DNA of 23,867 nucleotides, taken from NCBI GenBank assembly GCA_033765345.1, contig JANRIC010000199.1:1-23867 (forward strand), read 5' to 3'. Each line of letters starts with the position of its first letter. Within the stretch, counting starts at the first letter, position 1. This document shows, in pieces, positions 6,860 through 15,272 of the stretch. The DNA comes from JANRIC01 sp033765345 (GTDB taxonomy: Bacteria > Bacteroidota > Bacteroidia > Cytophagales > Microscillaceae). The translations under genes and the position numbers were made by a program. Below the pieces are notes generated by a model that had not been told where the DNA came from, searched no databases, and saw nothing but the letters and a program-made list of their open reading frames with translations.

Positions 6860-7054
6860 TTACTGAGCTGTTTAGTTCACTTTTTATTATACTTTTTTTA
6901 TTCTGAAAAGATTCCTAAAAAAACTATAAATATTTAAATATTTATTACATTCCTTACAAAATCTTTGGGAATCATGATTTTTTTGTTCAGAACTTAATTT
7001 TTATGAGAATAGTTTAGTTATTGTCTTATCATTTACTGAAAAAACATACGAACG

Positions 7055-7432
7055 ATGTTTAGTTTTAGCAAAAAAAACTCAGGAGAAAGTACCAGTATCC
7101 AGTGGAATATACTCGATAATTCGGATTTACTGCAAACCATCCGGGCTGAATCCGAGCAGCAAGCCGTCTTGATTTTCAAGCATAGCACCCGGTGTGCCAT
7201 CAGTGCCACGGTGCTGAATCGCCTGGAGCGATCCTGGAATGCTGAGGAAATGCCCTTAAAAGCATACTTTCTCGATTTGATTGCATATCGAGATTTATCC
7301 AATCAAATTGAGACGGAGTACGGCGTAGCGCATGAATCGCCTCAGGCTTTGGTGATTAAAGGAGGTGAGGTCATTTATCATACTTCACACTTTGGGATCA
7401 ATTATGAAGAGTTGAAGGCACTGGTATCTTAA
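7055..7432 (+). CDS. ytxJ: Bacilliredoxin-like protein YtxJ (monothiol)
   Basis: This 125-residue thioredoxin-fold protein carries the signature HSTRCAIS (43-50) with a single redox Cys47. In YtxJ/BrxC-type bacilliredoxins the motif is close to HSTRCPIS. The C-terminal half has the expected ESPQALVIKGGEVIYHTSHFGI strand-turn-strand, where the cis-Pro position is Pro97 in SPQAL. Bacilliredoxins remove bacillithiol from S-bacillithiolated proteins, so the host probably makes bacillithiol, as many Bacteroidota do. The gene stands alone, convergent with htpG. An AT-rich 195-base region lies upstream without an exact TAnnTTTG box. Confidence 0.88.
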   Translation: MFSFSKKNSGESTSIQWNILDNSDLLQTIRAESEQQAVLIFKHSTRCAISATVLNRLERSWNAEEMPLKAYFLDLIAYRDLSNQIETEYGVAHESPQALVIKGGEVIYHTSHFGINYEELKALVS

Positions 7433-7458
7433 TACCATTAAAAGAGTATGGTTTGGAT

Positions 7459-7547
7459 AAAAAAAACACTGTCATCCTGTGTAGAAAATTTTGAATCGAA
7501 TTATAAGTGATTTTAAAATTTCTTATTGATCTCCTGGATGACAGTGT
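7459..7547 (-). terminator. Long-arm hairpin terminator between ytxJ and htpG
   Basis: ACACTGTCATCC (7466-7477) pairs perfectly with GGATGACAGTGT (7536-7547). The 58-base interior contains a further imperfect AT-rich inverted pair (around 7483-7496 and 7509-7522). On the minus strand the stem is followed by eight T (complement of 7459-7466), the correct polarity to terminate htpG. The arm length and GTCATCC core also resemble a small mobile repeat, which may have been recruited as terminator. Confidence 0.65.
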
Positions 7548-7567
7548 ATTGGATTGATTCTCAAAGA

Positions 7568-9385
7568 CTAGCCCACCAATGTTACACTTCTTTGGATAAA
7601 TCTTGAAAGATTCTCGCCTGAAAGCATATTTTGTGAGAGGAGTGCTAAGTCATAGCTTTGACGAACCAAATCGTTTTGTTTAGCCTCATCATGGGTCTTC
7701 AAGATTTTGTCAATGAGGGAATGATTTCCATTGACAGAAACCTGCAACATAAGGGGCATATTTCCTAGAAAAGCACCCATTCCTTGGGAAGCAGACATGT
7801 CTGTCATTCGGCGCATAAATTCAGGCTGAGTAATGACGACCGGAAGCTCATCTGGCGACATAGATTCTACAGAGATCGTGAGGGTTTTATTGTCCAATAC
7901 TTTTTCGAAAAGCTCTTTGAGTTGATTTTTTTGTTCTTCGCTGAGTACACTTTCCTGATGGATACCCAAATCTACCAGTTTATCGGCTGTTTCGGAGTCC
8001 ACTCTTTTGAGGCTTACGTTTTCCAGTTTGGATTCCAGATGAGAGATAAAATGGGTATCAATCATGCCATTATTAAGCAAAAGCACGTCATAGCCTTTTT
8101 TTGTGGCGGATTGAATATAGACATTTTGTTTTTCGGGATCGGAGGAGTAGATGATGACAGTTTTGCCGTCTTTGTCAGTTTGAGCGGCCTGGATGTGTTC
8201 GCGGTATTCATCAAAAGTAAAGAATTTGCCTTCGTTATTTTTTAGCAAGCAGAATTCTTTGGCTTTTTCATAAAATTTTTCATCGGTGATGATTCCATAT
8301 TTGATGAATAGGCCGATACCGTCCCATTTTTTCTCAAAATCTTCTCGGTTGGCTTTAAAAAGTTCCTGGAGCTTGTCTGCTACTTTTTTAGTAACATAAG
8401 AGTTGATCTTCTTGACATTGCCGTCGGCCTGTAAAAAGCTTCGGGATACATTAAGAGGAATATCCGGCGAATCAATGACACCGTGCAAGAGCATGAGGAA
8501 TTCGGGTACAATATCTTTTACTTCGTCGGTGATAAAAACTTGTCGTGAATAAAGCTGGATTTTGTCTTTGTAGAGGTCAAAATTATTGGTGACTTTGGGG
8601 AAATAAAGAATCCCGGTAAGTTCAAAAGGGTAATCTACGTTGAGGTGAATCCAAAAGAGTGGTTCAGGCGACATGGGGTAAATTTCGCGGTAGAAGTTCT
8701 GGTAATCTTCTTCTTTGAGATCATTGGGTGATTTGGTCCAGATTGCAGGAGCGTCGTTGATGATTTCGCCTTCAAATTCGACGGGAATGGGCAAAAACTT
8801 GCCATATTTATTTAAAATATTTCGCAGGCGGTAGCTATCCAGAAATTCTTCGGAATCTTCGGCAATATGGAGAATAATGTCTGTGCCTCTGTTTTTACGC
8901 ACAGCTTTGGTAATTTCAAACTCGGTACTTCCTTCGCAAGACCATTCGGCGGCTTCGCTGTCTGGTTGATAAGACTGAGTAATCAATCGTACTTTTTTAG
9001 ATACCATAAAAGCCGAATAAAAGCCCAGTCCGAATTTACCGATGATGTCCTTGCTGTCCTGATCTTTGTATTTTTCAACAAATTCTGTAGCTCCGGAGAA
9101 AGCTACTTGGTTGATGTATTTTTTGATTTCCTCGGCGGTCATCCCAATGCCATTATCACTCACGGTGATGGTTTTTGCTTCTTTATTGAAGGAGACCGAT
9201 ACTTTGAGTTCGCCCAATTCATCCTGATATTCTCCTAGAGCTGCCAATCTTTTGATTTTTTGACAGGCATCAATCGCATTGGAAACCAACTCCCGGAGAA
9301 AGATTTCATGATCGGAATACAAAAATTTTTTGATGATTGGAAAAATATTTTCGGTATTAACCGAGATTGTGCCTTTTTCTTGCAT
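7568..9385 (-). CDS. htpG: Chaperone protein HtpG (bacterial Hsp90)
   Basis: This 605-residue ATP-dependent dimeric chaperone acts in the cytosol on stress-sensitive clients. The N-terminal GHKL ATPase domain has the ATP-binding Asn and Glu in LRELVSNAIDAC (31-42), the DNGIGM motif, and the lid GKFGLGFYSAFMV. The middle domain contains LNVSRSFLQ with the conserved catalytic-loop Arg. The C-terminal dimerisation domain follows. Family members are about 600-630 residues, so it is full length. The start MQEKGTISVNTENIFP is the usual HtpG start. Upstream (9386-9480) lies a TGTCA/TGACA dyad and a weak sigma-54-like element. Confidence 0.97.
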   Translation of the reverse strand: MQEKGTISVNTENIFPIIKKFLYSDHEIFLRELVSNAIDACQKIKRLAALGEYQDELGELKVSVSFNKEAKTITVSDNGIGMTAEEIKKYINQVAFSGATEFVEKYKDQDSKDIIGKFGLGFYSAFMVSKKVRLITQSYQPDSEAAEWSCEGSTEFEITKAVRKNRGTDIILHIAEDSEEFLDSYRLRNILNKYGKFLPIPVEFEGEIINDAPAIWTKSPNDLKEEDYQNFYREIYPMSPEPLFWIHLNVDYPFELTGILYFPKVTNNFDLYKDKIQLYSRQVFITDEVKDIVPEFLMLLHGVIDSPDIPLNVSRSFLQADGNVKKINSYVTKKVADKLQELFKANREDFEKKWDGIGLFIKYGIITDEKFYEKAKEFCLLKNNEGKFFTFDEYREHIQAAQTDKDGKTVIIYSSDPEKQNVYIQSATKKGYDVLLLNNGMIDTHFISHLESKLENVSLKRVDSETADKLVDLGIHQESVLSEEQKNQLKELFEKVLDNKTLTISVESMSPDELPVVITQPEFMRRMTDMSASQGMGAFLGNMPLMLQVSVNGNHSLIDKILKTHDEAKQNDLVRQSYDLALLSQNMLSGENLSRFIQRSVTLVG

Positions 9386-9421
9386 AATTTTAGCTATTTA
9401 GTTTTTGAAAGGCCGTTTCAA

Positions 9422-9458
9422 ATCCTGTTCCATTTCAGTCCAATATGTCAGAATGACA
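9422..9458 (-). promoter_or_regulatory. Candidate regulatory region of htpG (dyad plus sigma-54-like element)
   Basis: A perfect dyad TGTCA-N3-TGACA lies at 9446-9458. Downstream on the minus strand is TGGAACAGGATTTGAA, spaced like a -24/-12 promoter (TGG...N...TTG). The normally invariant GC of the -12 element is GA here. No exact TAnnTTTG box was found before htpG. The dyad may be a heat-shock regulator site, but this is inference. Confidence 0.3.
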
Positions 9459-9652
9459 GGTCACACAAAAGTCTCCTAAAAAACTTGGTCAAATCCGGTG
9501 GGTTATTTCGCTGTATTACTTGATCTTGGTCTTAAAAATCCCCTATTTTGCCCATGAATGTGATTATTCTTCCGAAAAAATTTTTAAGAGGAATTAAATG
9601 AATATATTTAGCCTTCAAATTGTAAGGCGAGTACTGTAAAAACAGACAAGAC

Positions 9653-10891
9653 ATGGCTTTAAATTATATCTGGATTGCCTTTTTTCTGATTGCTTTTTGT
9701 ATTGCTTCTTTTCAATTAATAATTTATAAAGACACGACAATTTTTGAAAAGTTGGTAGAATCTACTTTTAGCTCTTCAGAAACTGCTTTTGAACTTTCAA
9801 TCGGACTGACAGGTGCTATGGCTTTGTGGTTGGGCATTATGAAGATAGGCGAAAAAGCAGGCATAGTCAATCTGCTTACTTTTTTATTTGGCCCTTTTTT
9901 CCAGAGGCTTTTTCCTGAAATCCCCAAAAATCACCCTGCAATTGCCCCCATTTTTTTGAAATTATCAGCCAACTTATTGGGACTTGTAAATGCTGGTACT
10001 CCGCTGGGAATCAAAGCTATGCGTGAAATGCAAACGCTCAATAAAACGCCTGACACAGCCTCCAATGCACAGATTATGTTTGCTGTATTGAATACCACCG
10101 GGTTTACCTTGATTCCTGTCACTATTCTGGCATATCGCACTCAGATGGGTGCGGCAAACCCTTCGGATGTTTTTATTCCTATTTTGCTTTCTACCACGGT
10201 TACGGCTCTGTCGGCAATGATTATGGTGGCTATTATACAACGCATCAATCTATTTGATCCGATTTTGCTCTTGTATTTGTTGGGTATTGTGGGATTGATT
10301 GTATCTACGATTTATTATTTTTCAATCATTCCCGATGATAAAATCAGGATAGTAACCAATGTGGTCAGTAACTTTATTTTATTTTTTATTATCATATTTT
10401 TTATTGTCATGGGGCTTTTTAAAGGAGTCAATGTGTATGAAGCTTTTATTGAGGGAGCCAAAGACGGCTTTGATGTAGCGATCAAGATTATTCCTTATTT
10501 GGTGGGCATTCTGGTCGGAATTGCAGTTTTTAGAACTGCCGGGGCACTTGATCTGCTCAATAGAACCGTAGAAAGTATCTTTGAGTATTTTTATCTCAAC
10601 GGAGAATTTGTACTGGCACTCCCGGTGGCTTATCTCAAACCACTTTCGGGAAGCGGTTCGTCGGGTATGATGCTCGAGTTGATGGACAAAAAATACGGTG
10701 GACCTGATACTTTTCATGCCACACTGGCTTGTGTATTCCAGGGTACTACGGATACTACTTTATATATCTTAGCCATTTATTTCGGCTCGGTCAATATCAA
10801 AAAAACCCGATATGCCGCGACGGTGGGGCTGTTGGCTGATTTTATTGGACTGAGTGCTGCTGTGTATATTACCTATATCTTTTATCAATAG
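9653..10891 (+). CDS. Fused SpmA-SpmB (nucleoside-recognition/Gate domain) membrane protein
   Basis: This 412-residue polytopic protein has a SpmA-like N-terminal half. The signature LLGLVNAGTPLGIKAMREMQ (about 107-126) corresponds to the NLxGLGNAxTPLG motif of SpmA. The C-terminal half, from about residue 250, is SpmB-like: EGAKDGFDVAIKIIPYLVGI, then LPVAYLKPLSGSGSSGMM, then FHATLACVFQGTTDTTLY. Each half is a Gate (nucleoside-recognition) domain, and the protein has about ten hydrophobic segments. In Bacillus the separate SpmA and SpmB act in spore-core dehydration, but this lineage does not sporulate, so the fused protein presumably moves some small solute. The substrate is unknown. It is followed after 26 bases by a HAD phosphatase gene in the same direction. 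Confidence 0.87.
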   Translation: MALNYIWIAFFLIAFCIASFQLIIYKDTTIFEKLVESTFSSSETAFELSIGLTGAMALWLGIMKIGEKAGIVNLLTFLFGPFFQRLFPEIPKNHPAIAPIFLKLSANLLGLVNAGTPLGIKAMREMQTLNKTPDTASNAQIMFAVLNTTGFTLIPVTILAYRTQMGAANPSDVFIPILLSTTVTALSAMIMVAIIQRINLFDPILLLYLLGIVGLIVSTIYYFSIIPDDKIRIVTNVVSNFILFFIIIFFIVMGLFKGVNVYEAFIEGAKDGFDVAIKIIPYLVGILVGIAVFRTAGALDLLNRTVESIFEYFYLNGEFVLALPVAYLKPLSGSGSSGMMLELMDKKYGGPDTFHATLACVFQGTTDTTLYILAIYFGSVNIKKTRYAATVGLLADFIGLSAAVYITYIFYQ

Positions 10892-10917
10892 TCAAGCAAA
10901 ACCCCTTATTTTCCTCT

Positions 10918-11619
10918 ATGGAAATCTTCAGAAATATCGGTGCCGAGTTTATTATTTCTCCCCAAGAATTGGCGACTAAGCTGAACTTTATCAAAGCATT
11001 TGTATTTGATTGGGATGGAGTCTGGAATAATGGTATCAAAAGCCCTGAAACATCAAGCCCTTATGCCGAACCCGATTCTATGGGCACTAACCTCCTCAGA
11101 TACGAATGTTGGTCTCGCAGCCAAGAGATGCCCATTATGGCGATCATTACCGGAGCTGATAATCCTACTGCAATACAACTAGCCGAAAGAGAGCATTTTC
11201 AAGCGGTTTATTCCCGTACTCGCGATAAAAAACAAGCTATTCAGCATCTTTGCGAACATTTTAATATACACCCTATTCAGGTTGCCTGCGTATTTGATGA
11301 TGTCAATGACTTGGCTATGGCCAAGATTTGTGGGCTGCGCTTTCAGGTGAGGCGCAAAGCCAGCCCCCTCCTGATGTATTACACCAAAAGGAATCAACTT
11401 TGCGACTATATCACAGGCAATGAAGGCGGAACTTATGCCATCAGAGAAATTTGTGAGATGCTCATGGAGTTAAATGATAATTATGATCAAGTGATCGAGG
11501 ACAGGGTTGAGTTTTCAGCGGCGTATCAAAAGTATTTTGCCGAGCGCAAGGCAATCCGTCCGAGTTATTTTATCACCGTAAATCAAAGTATTCAAGCTCA
11601 GGAGATCCCTGAGATTTAA
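10918..11619 (+). CDS. KdsC-like HAD-superfamily phosphatase
   Basis: This 233-residue protein shows HAD motifs typical of the KdsC (type C0, capless) branch. Motif I is FVFDWDGVW (nucleophile Asp31, general acid Asp33), motif II is IITGAD (Thr78), the motif III Lys is K104 or K105, and motif IV is FDDVNDL (Asp127, Asp128, Asp131). KdsC removes phosphate from KDO-8-phosphate during lipopolysaccharide synthesis, but it is usually only ~170-190 residues. Here there is an extra ~20-residue N-terminus and a ~40-residue C-terminal extension. The motif I Trp in DWDG is also unusual, so the substrate may differ. It follows the SpmA-SpmB gene closely and is probably co-transcribed with it. Confidence 0.75.
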   Translation: MEIFRNIGAEFIISPQELATKLNFIKAFVFDWDGVWNNGIKSPETSSPYAEPDSMGTNLLRYECWSRSQEMPIMAIITGADNPTAIQLAEREHFQAVYSRTRDKKQAIQHLCEHFNIHPIQVACVFDDVNDLAMAKICGLRFQVRRKASPLLMYYTKRNQLCDYITGNEGGTYAIREICEMLMELNDNYDQVIEDRVEFSAAYQKYFAERKAIRPSYFITVNQSIQAQEIPEI

Positions 11620-11716
11620 TCGATCCATACAAATTGTTGGCTGATCGGAACTTTAGCCTTCATCCCCCGGATTATGGAATAGAAAAAGCCCTTAAAAACG
11701 TATAGATTATAAAAAT

Positions 11717-12202
11717 ATGCTCATAGAATTTGACCAAATGCCTGCAACTGCCCGCGCCTGGATTTATCAGGCTGATAAAGAACTTAAGGCATCAGAAATC
11801 TCTCTCATGGAAGAAAATCTTCGTGCTTTTATAAGCCAATGGACTGCTCACAGTGCAGCACTCAGGGCTAGTTTCAAGTTTTTTCACAATCGCTTTTTGG
11901 TGTTGGCAGTGGATGAATCTCTTCACGGGGCTAGTGGATGCTCTATTGATGCTTCGGTTCGTTTCATTCAGAAACTAGGCACTGAGTTGGGATGTGATTT
12001 TTTTGATCGTCGGGTAGTCTTTGTCCAAGGAGATCAATTGATAGCCGAGCCCGTCAAAAACCTCAAACAACTGATTGCAGAAGGCATCATTGAGAAAAAC
12101 ACCTCAGTATTTAATAATAGCGTATCTACCCTGGAAGCTTTTCAAAAAGAATGGCAAAAACCAGCACTGGAGTCTTGGCTAAAAAAGTACTTCACTCATT
12201 GA
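11717..12202 (+). CDS. Conserved Bacteroidota protein ('ABC transporter ATPase' by legacy name)
   Basis: This 161-residue soluble protein has conserved segments TARAWIYQADKELKASE (11-27), QWTAHSAALRASF (41-53), FLVLAVDESLHGASGCSID (65-83) and DFFDRRVVFVQGDQL. I recognise this pattern from a family present across Bacteroidota that databases often label 'ABC transporter ATPase'. It has no Walker A, Walker B or ABC signature, so that label is wrong. The Asp-Glu-Ser and GASGCSID loops look like a possible active or binding site. The function is unknown. It stands alone downstream of the KdsC-like gene and converges tightly (5 bases) on the glycosylase gene. Confidence 0.7.
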   Translation: MLIEFDQMPATARAWIYQADKELKASEISLMEENLRAFISQWTAHSAALRASFKFFHNRFLVLAVDESLHGASGCSIDASVRFIQKLGTELGCDFFDRRVVFVQGDQLIAEPVKNLKQLIAEGIIEKNTSVFNNSVSTLEAFQKEWQKPALESWLKKYFTH

Positions 12203-12207
12203 CCAAG

Positions 12208-12912
12208 TTAGGATAGTTTTACAAGAAATTCCTCCAAATATTTTTCGCGTTCTTTGGTTTTGTACTGCTCGATGTAGCGAGGGTGTTCTACTGTAATGAT
12301 CTTTTCAAAAAGGAGGTTTTCTTTTTGAATTTTTTGGAGAAATTGTGCATTTTTTTTACCCAACACATACACAGCATCCTGCCGGATGCCCAATTCAATT
12401 TGTTGTTTGAGATGTTTGATGATGTATTCTTTGACTGCTTCAAACAATTCTTTTTGGTCGTAATAATTGGCATTTACCCAATTTCCTTTGGTGTTTTGAG
12501 TCAAAAAGCCCAAAGGAAACACCGAACTGATATAAAAATCCTGGTAAAATCTTTGCGCCCCGCCATATTTTTCAATCAGATCATACACAAAAACCGATGA
12601 GGGTTCGTGGGTCTGCACGGAGGTCAGATCAATACCACAGACAGCCTTCAGTCGCTTACTATCCGTAAAGGGAATCCCTGTAGCACCTGCACCCAGTCGT
12701 CCGGGGTTAATACCCAGAATGAGTTTGCGATTTTCGGAATCGTTGTAGTATTTTTTGTAAAAGGTTTCGGAGATGGGCAAAATCTCAGGGTTTTCCTGAA
12801 AAGGATTCATCACCTGAAAGCCTTTCGGCAATTCACCTCTAAATTGCAAAGTTCGGTTATAAGCAATGACTTTATCGGCAAATTTGTCATGATTTTGACT
12901 GGGATGCATCAT
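12208..12912 (-). CDS. Uracil-DNA glycosylase superfamily protein, SMUG2-like
   Basis: This 234-residue protein has the uracil-DNA-glycosylase fold motifs. Motif A is LILGINPGRLGAGATGIPF (64-82; compare GMNPG in SMUG1) with Asn69. The substrate-pocket Asn is probably in the NANYYD region, and motif B is VEHPRYIEQY (208-217, His210-Pro211) for minor-groove contact. This combination matches the SMUG2/DUF4918 group widespread in Bacteroidota. It would start base-excision repair by removing uracil or related damaged bases. Two ATGs occur in tandem at the start, and either could be used. It is divergent from the histidine kinase at 13074 and shares a 161-base intergenic region with it. Confidence 0.82.
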   Translation of the reverse strand: MMHPSQNHDKFADKVIAYNRTLQFRGELPKGFQVMNPFQENPEILPISETFYKKYYNDSENRKLILGINPGRLGAGATGIPFTDSKRLKAVCGIDLTSVQTHEPSSVFVYDLIEKYGGAQRFYQDFYISSVFPLGFLTQNTKGNWVNANYYDQKELFEAVKEYIIKHLKQQIELGIRQDAVYVLGKKNAQFLQKIQKENLLFEKIITVEHPRYIEQYKTKEREKYLEEFLVKLS

Positions 12913-13073
12913 ATTATTTTGATTTGATTGAACTTTATAAAAATATTCATCCTGAAAATCAGGTATAAAACCATAACATATTTAACATCTTATTAATTAA
13001 CCGACAAGGATATCTATACGTATTTTACAAGGAGTTTTTTCTTTCTGAAAAAATTCCCTTAATTTAGTATTCT

Positions 13074-14420
13074 ATGAGAAATAGCACCATTCGGTATGTT
13101 ATGGCCTTGGCGGTCTTTTCCATTGTAGGGATTATCGTAACACAGGTTTATTGGGTACGCAGGGCTTTTGATATCGAGGAGGAGCAGTTCAATCAGTCTA
13201 TTCATATTGCGCTGCAATCTGTTGCTGAAAGGATCTCGCTTCTGAACCATAGTTTGGTCAATCCTAATCCGATCAAACAACTTACCTCGAATTATTATGT
13301 GGTGAATGTCAACGACGTGATCGATGCTGGCATTCTGGAGGTTTTTTTGGAAGAGGAATTCAGTAAAATCCATTTGCACATTGATTATGAATACGGCATT
13401 TATGATTGCTCTAGCAATGAAATGGTATACGGCAGTTATATCTCCCGCAACAAAAACCCGGCAATGGTCAATTATGAGGTCAATTTGCCCAAGTATGAGG
13501 AGTATATCTATTATTTTGGAGTACGCTTCCCCACAAAAACGACCTATTTAGCCAGTCAGATGGATATTTGGATTTTTTCGTCTTTTATCCTTTTAATTGT
13601 GATTATCTTTTTTGCCTATACACTTTTTGTGATTTTTAAGCAAAAAAGACTCTCTGAGGTACAAAGGGATTTTATCAATAATATGACCCACGAGTTTAAA
13701 ACGCCCATCTCGACCATTGCTGTTTCTTCGGATCTGTTGACTAATCCCAAGATTCTGGACAAGCCTGAAAGCTTGTTGAAATACGCCAATATCATCAAAT
13801 CACAGAATAACCGCCTTAAAAATCAAATTGAGAAGGTTTTACAAATGGCCATTATGGATCAGGGCAAACTCAAGCTGAATAAAGAAACGCTCGATCTGCA
13901 CGACCTAATTCGCGAAACTGTTCAAAATTTCAACCTGAAAACACACCCGGATTTGACCTTGGAATGCCAGCTCGATTCGCCTGATAGCCTTATTTATGCG
14001 GACAAAGTACACCTGACCAATATTATTTATAATCTTTTGGACAATGCGATCAAATATGTAGATGGTCCGCCCAAAATCCTGATTAAAACCCAGGCATATA
14101 AAAATCAGATTATTTTATCTATTCAAGACAATGGCATCGGGATTTCTAAGGAGCATCAGAAGAAAATTTTTGATAAATTCTTCAGAGTTCCCACAGGCAA
14201 TGTACACAATGTAAAAGGCTTCGGTCTAGGCTTGAATTATGTAAAACTGATTGTCAGAATGCATAAATGGACCGTCCGACTGGATAGTGAACTGGGCATG
14301 GGAAGTACTTTTCATATCTATATGCCACTCAAAATGAAGGATTCGAAAACACCCTCCTCGAAGAAAATACAGGCTTCTTCCGATATTAAAGGGGAAATCA
14401 CAGAAAAAATTAGCCTGTAG
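13074..14420 (+). CDS. Membrane sensor histidine kinase (RprX-like)
   Basis: This 448-residue kinase has TM1 at about 8-28, a periplasmic sensor of ~130 residues, TM2 at about 166-188, and no obvious HAMP domain. HisKA carries H206 in NNMTHEFKTPIST. The HATPase has the N box (NIIYNLLDNAIKY), G1 (DNGIGI), F box (IFDKFFRV) and G2 (GFGLGLNYVK). A Ser/Lys-rich tail of ~30 residues follows. The layout matches RprX-type kinases of Bacteroidota. The stop codon is 20 bases before the ATG of the response-regulator gene (14441), so the two form a cognate pair. The periplasmic domain has no recognised fold, and the signal is unknown. Confidence 0.92.
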   Translation: MRNSTIRYVMALAVFSIVGIIVTQVYWVRRAFDIEEEQFNQSIHIALQSVAERISLLNHSLVNPNPIKQLTSNYYVVNVNDVIDAGILEVFLEEEFSKIHLHIDYEYGIYDCSSNEMVYGSYISRNKNPAMVNYEVNLPKYEEYIYYFGVRFPTKTTYLASQMDIWIFSSFILLIVIIFFAYTLFVIFKQKRLSEVQRDFINNMTHEFKTPISTIAVSSDLLTNPKILDKPESLLKYANIIKSQNNRLKNQIEKVLQMAIMDQGKLKLNKETLDLHDLIRETVQNFNLKTHPDLTLECQLDSPDSLIYADKVHLTNIIYNLLDNAIKYVDGPPKILIKTQAYKNQIILSIQDNGIGISKEHQKKIFDKFFRVPTGNVHNVKGFGLGLNYVKLIVRMHKWTVRLDSELGMGSTFHIYMPLKMKDSKTPSSKKIQASSDIKGEITEKISL

Positions 14421-14440
14421 TGATTAAAAATGAATTGGAT

Positions 14441-15142
14441 ATGAGCAATACAAATGCTAAACTCTTATTTGTAGAAGATGACATCAGCCTGGGAATGGTC
14501 ACAAAGGATAGCCTTGAATTGTATGGTTATCAGGTTGTCCATTGTGAAGATGGAGAAGCAGGTTGGAAAGCTTTTCACAAAGAAAAATTTGATGCCTGTG
14601 TGCTGGATGTAATGCTCCCCAAACTGGACGGCTTCTCCCTGGCTGAAAGGATTCGTAAAACCAATCTAGACATTCCTATTCTTTTTTTGACAGCCAAGTC
14701 GCTTCAGGAAGACAAAATAGTAGGACTCAAACTCGGCGGAGATGACTACATTATCAAGCCATTTAGTATCGAAGAGTTGATATTAAAAATTGAAATATTT
14801 CTAAAAAGGCCAAAAATCAATCAAGTAAGTAGTTCCCTCAAAAAGTTTGAAATCGGGGAATTTAGTTTTGATTTTGAGAACCTTTCCCTGGATCGCAAAG
14901 GAGAAGTAAAACAGCTTACACTTCGGGAGGCCGAAGTACTTCGGCTTTTTTGTCAAAATCCTAATATTGTGATCAAAAGAGAGGATATTCTTAAAGAAAT
15001 TTGGGGCAAAGACGATTACTTTATGGGGCGAAGCCTGGATGTATTTATTACCCGCCTGAGGAAGTATCTAAAAGCCGATAAAAACATCAAAATAGAGAAT
15101 ATTCCTAGTGTAGGTTTTCGAATGAATTTGAATAATTCGTAG
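14441..15142 (+). CDS. OmpR-type response regulator (RprY-like)
   Basis: This 233-residue protein has a receiver domain (about 6-124) with acidic pocket E12-D13-D14, phospho-acceptor D56 in CVLDVMLP, the switch Thr in FLTAKS, and the conserved Lys in IIKPFS. A winged-helix OmpR DNA-binding domain (about 135-230) follows, with LTLREAEVLRLF and RSLDVFITRLRKYL. I chose the ATG at 14441 because the receiver begins six residues later, as is usual. An in-frame GTG at 14420, overlapping the kinase stop codon by one base, would add seven residues and cannot be excluded. It is the partner of the kinase upstream. Confidence 0.93.
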   Translation: MSNTNAKLLFVEDDISLGMVTKDSLELYGYQVVHCEDGEAGWKAFHKEKFDACVLDVMLPKLDGFSLAERIRKTNLDIPILFLTAKSLQEDKIVGLKLGGDDYIIKPFSIEELILKIEIFLKRPKINQVSSSLKKFEIGEFSFDFENLSLDRKGEVKQLTLREAEVLRLFCQNPNIVIKREDILKEIWGKDDYFMGRSLDVFITRLRKYLKADKNIKIENIPSVGFRMNLNNS

Positions 15143-15272
15143 TTTTTTTGAATGATTTTGCCCCCAAAATTATCCCAGATGTTTTTTTACTTGTCCAAAT
15201 TAAGAATTTTTTATAAATTGAGCTGCGTTATACTAGTCTAAGCATTGTATTTTTTTTAATCTCAAAAGCTCT

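Noticed and set aside
7784..8245. 153-codon open frame on the plus strand within htpG
   Set aside because: Antisense shadow of a highly conserved chaperone gene; the product is Phe/Ile-rich, as expected from the complement of Lys/Glu-rich codons.
9653..10891. Evidence for sporulation
   Set aside because: SpmA/SpmB-like Gate proteins are widespread in non-sporulating Bacteroidota, and no other sporulation gene is present.
14420..14440. GTG start of the response regulator overlapping the kinase stop
   Set aside because: The ATG at 14441 places the receiver domain at the usual distance from the N-terminus. The GTG remains possible but is less likely.
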